7,151 nt of DNA from contig CAZZHO010000211.1 of assembly GCA_964653795.1 (NCBI GenBank), positions 1 to 7,151 of the forward strand. The letters run 5' to 3'. The notes under the pieces are model-generated. The model was not told where the DNA came from and ran no database searches. It saw only the letters and a program-made list of their open reading frames with translations. Position 1 is the first letter of the stretch; each line of letters starts with the position of its first letter. Origin of the DNA: JAWPMT01 sp964653795 (GTDB lineage: Bacteria > Bacteroidota > Bacteroidia > Cytophagales > Cyclobacteriaceae). Positions 1 to 5,320 of the stretch are shown here, piece by piece. The position numbers and the translations under genes are program-made.

Positions 1-120
1 CTGGTCCTATGCCTCCTTACAATTCTATCGTTGGATATTGTTTGAAGCCACTTTTGCAGGGATTTAAATAGGTGCCAATATTGCATCGAACTCATCTCGG
101 TTTCCACCTGTTCCCATAGG
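1..120. other. Left edge, no gene assignable
   Basis: Two + strand frames enter from the left and stop within 71 bases: 21 codons ending with TAA at 65-67 (reads WSYASLQFYRWILFEATFAGI) and 22 codons ending with TAG at 69-71. Either could be the C-terminus of a gene outside the window, and the first is hydrophobic enough for a membrane protein. On the - strand a frame with an ATG at 95 is open to the edge (31 codons, starts MSSMQYWHLFKSL) and could be a gene divergent from the dioxygenase. None resembles a family I know, so the stretch is left unassigned. No clear promoter or terminator is visible. Confidence 0.3.
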
Positions 121-1005
121 ATGAAAAGGAAGACCTTTGTTAACCTTCTGGCGGCAGCAATGCCATCTACGCTTATGGGATCAAATCTGAAGACACTTCA
201 TCAACTCACGTCATCACTAGAGAATAGCTCCAAGATGCCGGTACTATTTCTTGGACATGGTAGTCCTATGAATGCCATAGAAGAGAATCAGTTTGTGCAA
301 GGGTTTAGAAAAGTATCTTCGGAGATCGAGCCGCCCAGGGCTATACTTTGCATTTCTGCTCATTGGGAGACAAGAGGCACCAGGGTCACAGCGATGGAAT
401 CTCCCAGAACCATTCATGATTTTGGTGGTTTTCCGCAGGAACTCTTTGCTGTGCAATATCCTGCCCCAGGAAGCCCCGAGCTAGCCAGGGAAACAAAAGA
501 CTTGATCACCTCCACTGAAGTACATCTGGATGATAAATGGGGGTTAGATCATGGGGCTTGGTCCGTGATCAAGCATATGTATCCAGAAGCGGATGTACCT
601 GTCATTCAAATGAGTTTAGATAGAACCAAGGGTCCCAGATATCACTATGAGTTGGCCGCTGAGCTGGCCAAACTTCGCAACAAGGGTGTTTTGATTGTAG
701 GTAGTGGCAATATCATTCACAATTTGCGCATGGTATCTTGGCAGCACCTGAATAAAAGCTATGCATTTGATTGGGCCGCGGAGGCCAGCAATAAAATGAA
801 GACTTATATTGAGGATGGGAATCACGATCCATTGATCAACTACGCGCAACAAGGCAGGTCATTCGAGTTAGCTATCCCAACTCCGGAGCATTATTTACCG
901 CTATTGTATACTCTAGGTCTGCAGGAGAAGCGGGATGAATTAGTACTCTTCAACGACGAACCTATTGCTGGGTCTTTGAGGATGACCTCATTAAAAATTG
1001 GGTAA
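121..1005 (+). CDS. ygiD: YgiD/DODA-type extradiol ring-cleavage dioxygenase
   Basis: This is a LigB-like class III extradiol dioxygenase, close to E. coli YgiD (4,5-DOPA extradiol dioxygenase), which opens catechol rings with a single divalent metal ion. Visible motifs in order: GHGSPMNA (45-52), SAHWETRG (79-86), IHDFGGFP (98-105), DHGAW (143-147), GSGNIIHNL (194-202) and PTPEHYLPLLY (253-263). The likely metal ligands are H46, H81, H200 and H257. Their spacing (35, 119, 57) is nearly that of YgiD from memory, and H144 is the likely acid/base residue. A 38-residue extension precedes the conserved MPVLFLGHG. It starts MKRKTF and is mildly hydrophobic, like a decayed or KR-type export signal, but lacks a clear cleavage site. 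The start is the only ATG upstream of the domain, and no good Shine-Dalgarno sequence is seen. The regulator gene follows after 34 bases, so the two may be co-transcribed. The family is clear; the true substrate is not known. Confidence 0.9.
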   Translation: MKRKTFVNLLAAAMPSTLMGSNLKTLHQLTSSLENSSKMPVLFLGHGSPMNAIEENQFVQGFRKVSSEIEPPRAILCISAHWETRGTRVTAMESPRTIHDFGGFPQELFAVQYPAPGSPELARETKDLITSTEVHLDDKWGLDHGAWSVIKHMYPEADVPVIQMSLDRTKGPRYHYELAAELAKLRNKGVLIVGSGNIIHNLRMVSWQHLNKSYAFDWAAEASNKMKTYIEDGNHDPLINYAQQGRSFELAIPTPEHYLPLLYTLGLQEKRDELVLFNDEPIAGSLRMTSLKIG

Positions 1006-1039
1006 AACTTAGGTCCATGGTGGTGGGTTAATAGGAAGT

Positions 1040-1591
1040 ATGACCATCCAGGAATTCGTAAAAGAAGGGATGAAGTTGGAAGAGGCCATTGAGTTGCCTT
1101 TCTCCACTCGCGAAAAGTTTGTTCCCAGGAATACCATCTTGACTGATTACTATCAGTTAGAAGATTCGGTGTATTTCATACGGTCAGGTATCATGATCAC
1201 GTCATTGCTCTACAAAGAGGAGGAACGCATACTGGACTTTCATTTCCCTAATAGTTTCGTCGGTTCCTATAGTTCCTTACTGACTAAGTCCCCTTCAGAT
1301 GTGCGGTTGAAGTGTTACAAGGATTGCGATTTGGAAATAATCAACTACACGGAGCTGCTGTCTACCTATAAAACCTCGTTATTGGCGAATCAGATTGGGA
1401 GAATGGCCACTGAACAGTTGTTTCTAAGTAGGGTAACAAGAGAAAAGGAACTTTTGACGATGAACGCCGAGGAACGATATCAGTCGCTACTAAAAAAGAA
1501 CCCCGAGTTAGTAAAGACTATTCCGGTTAAGGAACTCTCCAAGTACCTAGGTATACGGCCCGAAAGTTTGAGTAGGATTAGAAAAGGCTGA
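1040..1591 (+). CDS. Crp/Fnr-family transcriptional regulator (first copy)
   Basis: A 183-residue cytoplasmic DNA-binding regulator with the two-domain Crp/Fnr layout. It has a cNMP-binding-type beta roll at about 20-105, a dimer helix at about 110-135, and a short C-terminal helix-turn-helix at 161-182 (IPVKELSKYLGIRPESLSRI) that ends the protein. The short C-terminus ending in ESLSRIRK is typical of Bacteroidota members. The phosphate-binding cassette of true cAMP binders (GE..L....R.A) is absent: the matching stretch reads FPNSFVGSYSSLL. Cyclic nucleotide is therefore an unlikely ligand, and no FNR-type N-terminal cysteine cluster is present. AGGAAG lies at 1033-1038, almost touching the ATG, so it is poorly placed as a ribosome binding site. 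The dioxygenase lies 34 bases upstream. A conserved motif at the gene's end (1596-1609) suggests that the following hydrolase gene is its target. It is a distant paralogue of the gene at 5321. Confidence 0.9.
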   Translation: MTIQEFVKEGMKLEEAIELPFSTREKFVPRNTILTDYYQLEDSVYFIRSGIMITSLLYKEEERILDFHFPNSFVGSYSSLLTKSPSDVRLKCYKDCDLEIINYTELLSTYKTSLLANQIGRMATEQLFLSRVTREKELLTMNAEERYQSLLKKNPELVKTIPVKELSKYLGIRPESLSRIRKG

Positions 1592-1595
1592 TTTG

Positions 1596-1609
1596 CTAAC
1601 ATTAGGTCA
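1596..1609 (+). promoter_or_regulatory. Putative Crp/Fnr-type operator ahead of the hydrolase gene
   Basis: CTAACATTAGGTCA starts five bases after the stop of the first Crp/Fnr-like gene and ends 60 bases before the hydrolase ATG. Its halves TAAC and GTCA are related by inversion (TAAC against TGAC). Including the upstream bases it reads ATTTGCTAACATT, which matches 12 of 13 positions of ATTTCCTAACATT at 5891-5903, after the second Crp/Fnr-like gene. Recurrence at the same place beside two paralogous regulators is the main support. No convincing -7 element follows it, so the mode of action (activation or repression) is open. Confidence 0.5.
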
Positions 1610-1669
1610 TTTTTTCCTAGCTCACTGCTTTCGAATTTTAAACCACTTACACTTTACGCTCCAAAGTCT

Positions 1670-2485
1670 ATGAATACAGCTGTAATTCGAACACTATCCG
1701 GATGGTTTCCTGGTCTGATTGCTTCCTATGCTTACAAGCAATTAACCAATCCGCAAGTGAAAAAGCTTAGGGCTCGCGAAGAAGAGGTCTTGGATAAATC
1801 TGAAAAGGACGTAATGGAGTTTCAGGGCTTTGATATCCAACTCTATAAGTGGGGGAGTGGGAAGGAGAAAGTGATGTTGATTCACGGTTGGGAAGGTCAG
1901 GCCGGCAACTTCGCAGATCTTGTAGAGGAGTTACTGAAGGGAGACTATACCATCTACGCCTTTGATGGACCATCTCACGGGTACAGCACCAAAGGGAAGA
2001 CGAGTTTATTTGAATTTACCGAGCTGGTGTCTGTCCTTATTCGAAGGTTTGAAGTAAGTAAGTTGGTGAGCCATTCCTTTGGAGGTGTGGCAACCACTTT
2101 TGCATTGTTTAGAAATCAGGATTTAATCATTGATCGATATGTATTGCTTACTACGCCTGACCGATTCATAGAGCGGATAGAAGATGTCAGTGCTGCTGTG
2201 GGGATTACCGAAGAGGTCAAAATGATGCTGTTGAGGAGGCTAGAGCAGGAAACGGGCGAAAATGTAGAAGGGCTAAACGTAAGTGATTTTGTGAAAGAAG
2301 CTTCTGTGGCAAAAGCGCTGATCATTCACGATAGGAATGACCGTGTGATACCAATTGAAAGATCCCGCAATGTTTTTCAGGGTTGGAAGGAGTGCCGATT
2401 CACAGAGATTGAAGGCACTGGGCATTTTAGAATTCTACGCGAACAAAGTGTTTTAAAGGAAACTATCTCTTTTCTAGAGGAATAA
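1670..2485 (+). CDS. Alpha/beta-fold hydrolase
   Basis: A 271-residue serine hydrolase of the alpha/beta fold, probably cytoplasmic, with no signal peptide. The core begins near residue 55 after a basic, helical N-terminal segment. HGWEG (72-76) provides the oxyanion-hole strand end, followed by AFDGPSHGYS (97-106). The nucleophile elbow is SHSFGG (134-139) with Ser136, the acid is probably Asp224 in HDRNDRVIP (220-228), and the base is His252 in GTGHFRIL (249-256). The usual first glycine of G-x-S-x-G is serine here, which is a tolerated variant in the fold. Nothing shows the substrate: esterase, lipase-like and thioesterase roles are all possible. The gene follows the Crp/Fnr-like gene by 78 bases, with a putative operator in that gap, and I infer that it is the regulator's target. 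The ATG is preceded by no Shine-Dalgarno sequence. Confidence 0.88.
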   Translation: MNTAVIRTLSGWFPGLIASYAYKQLTNPQVKKLRAREEEVLDKSEKDVMEFQGFDIQLYKWGSGKEKVMLIHGWEGQAGNFADLVEELLKGDYTIYAFDGPSHGYSTKGKTSLFEFTELVSVLIRRFEVSKLVSHSFGGVATTFALFRNQDLIIDRYVLLTTPDRFIERIEDVSAAVGITEEVKMMLLRRLEQETGENVEGLNVSDFVKEASVAKALIIHDRNDRVIPIERSRNVFQGWKECRFTEIEGTGHFRILREQSVLKETISFLEE

Positions 2486-2622
2486 AAGTTGAATAGGATT
2501 AAGGTTTTGGAGGGTGTTAAATGATGAATGTACGTACCTTTCTTCATCTCCGGTCATATAGTTTCTTCTTATTCTTCTGATGCATTAATCATATATTTAT
2601 TTCAGGGCTTAATTTTTTATAA

Positions 2623-3249
2623 ATGTTTGAACTTGAAAGTATCCTCTTATTTCTTGGTTTATCCTGGGTCCTTATCGTAACCCCTGGGCCAGACTTGATA
2701 TATGTATTGACTAAGGGCGTTGCCAATGGTAAAAAGGCCGGAATTATATCCGCTGCAGGAGTTGTTCTGGGTATTTTGGTACATACAGTTTTTGCGGCTA
2801 TAGGTCTATCTGCCATTTTGCAGACCTCCGCCACAGCCTTCATGGTTGTCAAGTTAGTAGGAGCTACCTATCTCGTTTATCTGGGAGTAAAAAGTTTATT
2901 GAGTTCAGGCGATTTCAATATTAAGGTAGGTGAGAAGTCCTCATATAGAAAACTATTCTCGCAAGGTCTGTTGAGCAATACGCTCAACCCAAAAGTGGCA
3001 CTATTCTTTATTGCCTTTTTACCTCAGTTCATAAATCCCGATTCAACAGCCAGCGTAGCAGCTCAGCTGATTGTATTGGGGATGCTTTTTGCTACTTGTA
3101 CCTTGATATTCCTATCTATTTTGGGATACTTTTCAGGAAGTATTGGCATCTATCTGAATAAGCGGAAGAAATTGGCCAATATCATTCAATACCTGTCCGG
3201 TGCTGTATTGGTACTCCTTGGAGTGCGATTGGCTTTTGCTAAAAAATAA
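2623..3249 (+). CDS. LysE/RhtB-family amino-acid export permease
   Basis: A complete 208-residue inner-membrane transporter of the LysE superfamily, which exports amino acids or related metabolites by proton-coupled efflux. Hydrophobic segments lie at about 7-29, 40-65, 70-92, 113-137, 147-175 and 186-205. Family signatures are present: TPGPDLIYVLTKG (20-32) with the conserved prolines after helix 1, and SNTLNPKVALFFIAFLPQF (118-136). The length is normal for the family. RhtB-type members export homoserine, threonine or leucine, but the substrate cannot be read from the sequence. The 137-base gap upstream holds no hairpin. It has a weak -7-like TATATTTA at 2592-2599 without a good -33 partner, so whether this gene has its own promoter or is read through from the hydrolase is undecided. 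A hairpin terminator follows ten bases after the stop. Confidence 0.92.
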   Translation: MFELESILLFLGLSWVLIVTPGPDLIYVLTKGVANGKKAGIISAAGVVLGILVHTVFAAIGLSAILQTSATAFMVVKLVGATYLVYLGVKSLLSSGDFNIKVGEKSSYRKLFSQGLLSNTLNPKVALFFIAFLPQFINPDSTASVAAQLIVLGMLFATCTLIFLSILGYFSGSIGIYLNKRKKLANIIQYLSGAVLVLLGVRLAFAKK

Positions 3250-3258
3250 GGAAAGGGT

Positions 3259-3281
3259 AATCCCAGACATTATCTGGGATT
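3259..3281 (+). terminator. Hairpin terminator after the LysE-type gene
   Basis: AATCCCAGA and TCTGGGATT form a perfect 9-bp stem around the loop CATTA, followed by TTC and further T-rich sequence on the + strand. The run of T is short (ATTTTC), so the terminator may be only moderately strong. It lies between two convergent genes. Read on the - strand it falls 22 bases past the lipoprotein stop, followed by ACCCTTTCC, so it could also serve that gene, though less well. Confidence 0.75.
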
Positions 3282-3302
3282 TTCACTTTAACTACAGATT
3301 CA

Positions 3303-4187
3303 TCAGAAACCGAACATACCATTCTGATTGGCCAAACCTTCCGTGGGAATCTCTTGTATAACATCCCAGTGCTCGACCATTTTTCCATTGGATACTCTGA
3401 ATAGATCATAGAATACCTGTTGTTTGCCGCTCCATTCACCTTGGCTAACCGTCAACACAAAGTTACCTTCGCCTAATACCTTATGGATTTTGGTGTACTT
3501 AAACATGTTGTTTTGTGAAGTAAGGTATTCGACAGCTTCCAGGATACCATTTAGTCCATCCTTAATATTTGGGTTATGTTGGTTGTATTCCTCAGTACTA
3601 ATGTATTCCGTAATCTTTTGTGGGTTCTTACCCATCAATACATCCTCTACTAGTGCCACTGCGAGCGCTTTGTTCGCATCAGTCTTATTGAGATCCTCAG
3701 GGGAAGTGGGCCCATCGGTTTGACTCCTGCCACTTGCGGTTTCCTTTACTAAAGGCGCCATTGCATCCCAGTGCTCAGCAACTTTACCATTTTCGTCCAG
3801 GCGGAGAATATCAAATGATACCATTTCCTCTGCACCAAAGGGCTTGGCATTTCGCCAAACATTGTGAAGGAACACGAAATCTCCATCCTGAAACATTCGA
3901 ATGTTCTCACCTGTGGTGCCGTTTTCTTTCAAGACAGGCAACAATCCAATGAATCCGTCTAAACCTGTAGGAATGAATGGGTTATGTTGTATGTAATCGG
4001 CGTTTGCCAGTTTTCTAAGTGTAGGTTCATCGCCTTGCAAGGCGGCACCCAAGAAGGCGCCAACCGTCTCTTTTGCAGTCATAGTAGTACCATTTGTTGT
4101 TGTTGAGTCGTCTTTGGAGCTTGTTTGTGCGGTGTTGCAGGAGACGAGAAAGCCTATCAATACCATCACAGCCAGTATTCTTTTCAT
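3303..4187 (-). CDS. Lipoprotein with two tandem SnoaL-like (NTF2-fold) domains
   Basis: A 294-residue exported lipoprotein. The signal MKRILAVMVLIGFLVSC has a lipobox LVSC with the lipidated Cys17, followed by a Ser/Thr-rich linker to about 37. Two copies of a SnoaL-like domain follow, at about 38-150 and 170-283. Matching landmarks are YIQHNP (65-70) against YNQHNP (201-206), GLDGFI against GLNGIL, and GKVAEHWD (134-141) against GKMVEHWD (268-275). Paired landmarks are 134-136 residues apart. These QHNP and EHWD blocks resemble the COG4922 'SnoaL-like aldol condensation-catalysing' group, whose members are normally one domain of about 130 residues. The cone-shaped NTF2 fold binds small hydrophobic ligands, but no reaction can be assigned. 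It is divergent from the HxlR gene across a gap with three repeated palindromes, so it is very likely the HxlR target. The DNA keeps traces of the duplication: CATCCCAGTGCTC at 3362 and 3764, and GGGTTATGTTG at 3571 and 3979. Confidence 0.88.
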   Translation of the reverse strand: MKRILAVMVLIGFLVSCNTAQTSSKDDSTTTNGTTMTAKETVGAFLGAALQGDEPTLRKLANADYIQHNPFIPTGLDGFIGLLPVLKENGTTGENIRMFQDGDFVFLHNVWRNAKPFGAEEMVSFDILRLDENGKVAEHWDAMAPLVKETASGRSQTDGPTSPEDLNKTDANKALAVALVEDVLMGKNPQKITEYISTEEYNQHNPNIKDGLNGILEAVEYLTSQNNMFKYTKIHKVLGEGNFVLTVSQGEWSGKQQVFYDLFRVSNGKMVEHWDVIQEIPTEGLANQNGMFGF

Positions 4188-4195
4188 CTGAATGT

Positions 4196-4280
4196 ATTAC
4201 TTTTGTTTTGCAAGCAATATTATATTATTACTTTCATAATGCAAGTGATAATTAGAAATAAATTGCATTTTGCAAGTAAT
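4196..4280. promoter_or_regulatory. Three-site palindromic operator array between SnoaL and HxlR genes
   Basis: Three 23-bp imperfect palindromes lie at 4196-4218, 4227-4249 and 4258-4280, separated by 8 bp each and so repeating every 31 bp, about three helical turns. The arms are ATTACTT/AAGCAAT, ATTACTT/AAGTGAT and ATAAATT/AAGTAAT with nine bases between them. TGCAAG recurs at 4209, 4240 and 4271. The majority consensus is palindromic at nearly every pair, and more symmetric than any single copy. The TACT...AGTA core recalls the half-sites of HxlR-family regulators such as B. subtilis YodB, although the spacing here is wider. The array fills the gap between the HxlR gene and the divergent lipoprotein gene, so I infer binding by the HxlR protein at 4301, controlling both genes. 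Confidence 0.72.
4215..4244 (-). promoter_or_regulatory. Promoter candidate for the SnoaL lipoprotein
   Basis: On the - strand TTG (4244-4242) is followed by 19 bases and then TAATATTG (4222-4215). This fits the Bacteroidota pattern TTG-N17..23-TAnnTTTG with one mismatch in the -7 element. The transcript would begin near 4209, leaving about 20 bases before the ATG at 4187. The -7 element overlaps the first palindrome and the -33 element lies in the second, so a protein bound there would block RNA polymerase. This points to repression. No equally good promoter was found for the HxlR gene on the + strand. Confidence 0.5.
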
Positions 4281-4300
4281 TTTTTAGAAACATAGTATTT

Positions 4301-4747
4301 ATGGATTACGCTTTTCGGTGCGATTGTCCGTTCACTTCGGCTATCGATATATTAGGAGATAAGTGGATGCTAGTCATTGTGAAGCAGATGTTGACTGATG
4401 GGAAGGAGACTTTTAAAGATTTTACCGAAAGCGCTGAAGCTATCGCTACCAATATCCTTTCAACGAAACTGAAGTTGCTGGAAGAGATGGGTATGGTAAC
4501 TAAATCCAAGCTACCTCATAACAAGAAGACCAACATTTACTTATTGACGGACGAAGGGCTATCGCTTACGCCCATCTTAGTTGAGCTTGCAAAATGGAGC
4601 GATGAGCACTTAAGAGATGTTCACCCGGAACTCCAGGAAGGGGAGGGGATGAAGCTCCTTCGAAAAGACAAAGCCGCCTTCATCCAATTCATTGAAAATT
4701 CCTATAGAGAGAAAAGGGCGAAAATACAGTCCTTAATTAGAGGGTAA
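4301..4747 (+). CDS. HxlR-family winged helix-turn-helix regulator
   Basis: A 148-residue DNA-binding protein of the HxlR/DUF24 family, small dimeric regulators that often respond to quinones, aldehydes or oxidants. The family signature is plain: CPFTSAIDILGDKWMLVIV (9-27), the helix-turn-helix with recognition helix around 47-64 (AIATNILSTKLKLLEEMGMV), and a beta wing at about 67-83 ending in YLLTDEG. The C-terminal tail after about 110 is longer than in minimal members and is charged. Cys9 sits at the conserved N-terminal redox-cysteine position of the family, and Cys7 is a second thiol two residues away. A thiol switch is therefore possible but not shown. The ATG lies 21 bases after the operator array, so autoregulation together with control of the divergent lipoprotein gene is likely. 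The gene has no clear Shine-Dalgarno sequence. Only 21 bases separate its stop from the convergent gene, and no hairpin is seen there. Confidence 0.93.
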   Translation: MDYAFRCDCPFTSAIDILGDKWMLVIVKQMLTDGKETFKDFTESAEAIATNILSTKLKLLEEMGMVTKSKLPHNKKTNIYLLTDEGLSLTPILVELAKWSDEHLRDVHPELQEGEGMKLLRKDKAAFIQFIENSYREKRAKIQSLIRG

Positions 4748-4768
4748 GTTGCTTAAGATTTTCAGATA

Positions 4769-5197
4769 CTAGAAACTGTAAATCAGTTTGGCTTCTCCGT
4801 TATTACATTCTACTCCGGTTGGTTCAGCAATTGCGTCGCATGTTGAAATAACCTCCCACTTTACGTTGAAAGCCTCTTCCGTAAGTTTATAAATCTCTAC
4901 ATCGCTTAAGAAGTCTTCAACATCAATAGAGTTATGATAAGCCAGGTAGTACTGAGGTCCGCCACATGCTTTTGACCCCATGGGGGTGAAGGACCATCCT
5001 AAGTCATTAACACAGGAGACGCTTTGGGCCAGATTTTCAATTGCTGATTTCAATGAATCCAGTTTATTGGCATCAGCTTCCATATCGCCATCCAATGTGA
5101 GTGCTTGTAACTCATGTTGATCCATGGAATCGTCATCACTACAAGCTATGGAACCAAACAAAAGAAACGCAGAGAGGTAAAATGTAACTTTGATCAT
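4769..5197 (-). CDS. Small cysteine-containing lipoprotein of unknown function
   Basis: A 142-residue predicted lipoprotein. I chose the ATG at 5197 (MIKVTFYLSAFLLFGSIAC) because it gives a compact signal peptide. A TTG six codons upstream (5215) is the alternative. The lipid cysteine would be Cys19, although serine at -3 makes the lipobox imperfect. It is followed by SDDD, an acidic stretch like the surface-export signal of Bacteroidota lipoproteins. A polar, probably helical segment (about 37-57) precedes a compact domain with Cys62, Cys78, Cys120 and Cys131, which could make two disulfides. Recognisable blocks are WSFTPMGSKACGGPQYYLAY (68-87) and EPTGVEC (125-131). From memory, similar uncharacterised proteins with 'GSKACGGP' and a final 'P..V.C.NG' occur across Bacteroidota, but I know no function. 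It stands alone, divergent from the second Crp/Fnr-like gene and convergent with the HxlR gene. Confidence 0.78.
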   Translation of the reverse strand: MIKVTFYLSAFLLFGSIACSDDDSMDQHELQALTLDGDMEADANKLDSLKSAIENLAQSVSCVNDLGWSFTPMGSKACGGPQYYLAYHNSIDVEDFLSDVEIYKLTEEAFNVKWEVISTCDAIAEPTGVECNNGEAKLIYSF

Positions 5198-5274
5198 GAT
5201 GTATTTGCTTGGCAAAGTCTATTGCAAACACTGTGCCGAATAGGGAGGCAATTCAATTAAAGTGATTTCGAGGA

Positions 5275-5302
5275 TTGTTCTTGTTTGGCTGTTGTATCTT
5301 TC
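5275..5302 (+). promoter_or_regulatory. Promoter candidate for the second Crp/Fnr-like gene
   Basis: TTG (5275-5277), a 17-base spacer and TATCTTTC (5295-5302) fit TTG-N17..23-TAnnTTTG with one mismatch at the last base. Transcription would start near 5309, about 12 bases ahead of the TTG start codon at 5321. The rest of the 123-base divergent gap (5198-5320) shows no palindrome or repeat of note, and I found no good promoter for the lipoprotein on the other strand. Confidence 0.4.
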
Positions 5303-5320
5303 TGAAACCGGACTTATTAA

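Noticed and set aside
121..2485. Aromatic meta-cleavage operon (extradiol dioxygenase, regulator, alpha/beta hydrolase)
   Set aside because: The dioxygenase is of the YgiD/DODA type and the hydrolase has no diagnostic similarity to ring-fission product hydrolases. No hydratase, aldolase, decarboxylase or dehydrogenase of such a pathway is present. The hydrolase more likely forms its own unit with the regulator.
3424..3952. Open frames on the + strand across the SnoaL lipoprotein
   Set aside because: They have no recognisable domain and lie opposite a gene with clear duplicated domains and a signal peptide; they are antisense shadows.
4196..4280. Regularly spaced repeats that could suggest a small CRISPR array
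   Set aside because: The 23-bp units are palindromic, differ from each other and are separated by only 8 bp. They lie between a regulator and its divergent neighbour, which fits operators and not repeats with spacers.
4748..4768. Terminator between the convergent HxlR and small lipoprotein genes
   Set aside because: The 21-base gap holds no stable inverted repeat followed by a run of T on either strand.
5198..5215. TTG at 5215 as start of the small lipoprotein
   Set aside because: It gives a longer, less typical signal peptide. The ATG at 5197 places the charged residue and hydrophobic run in the usual order.
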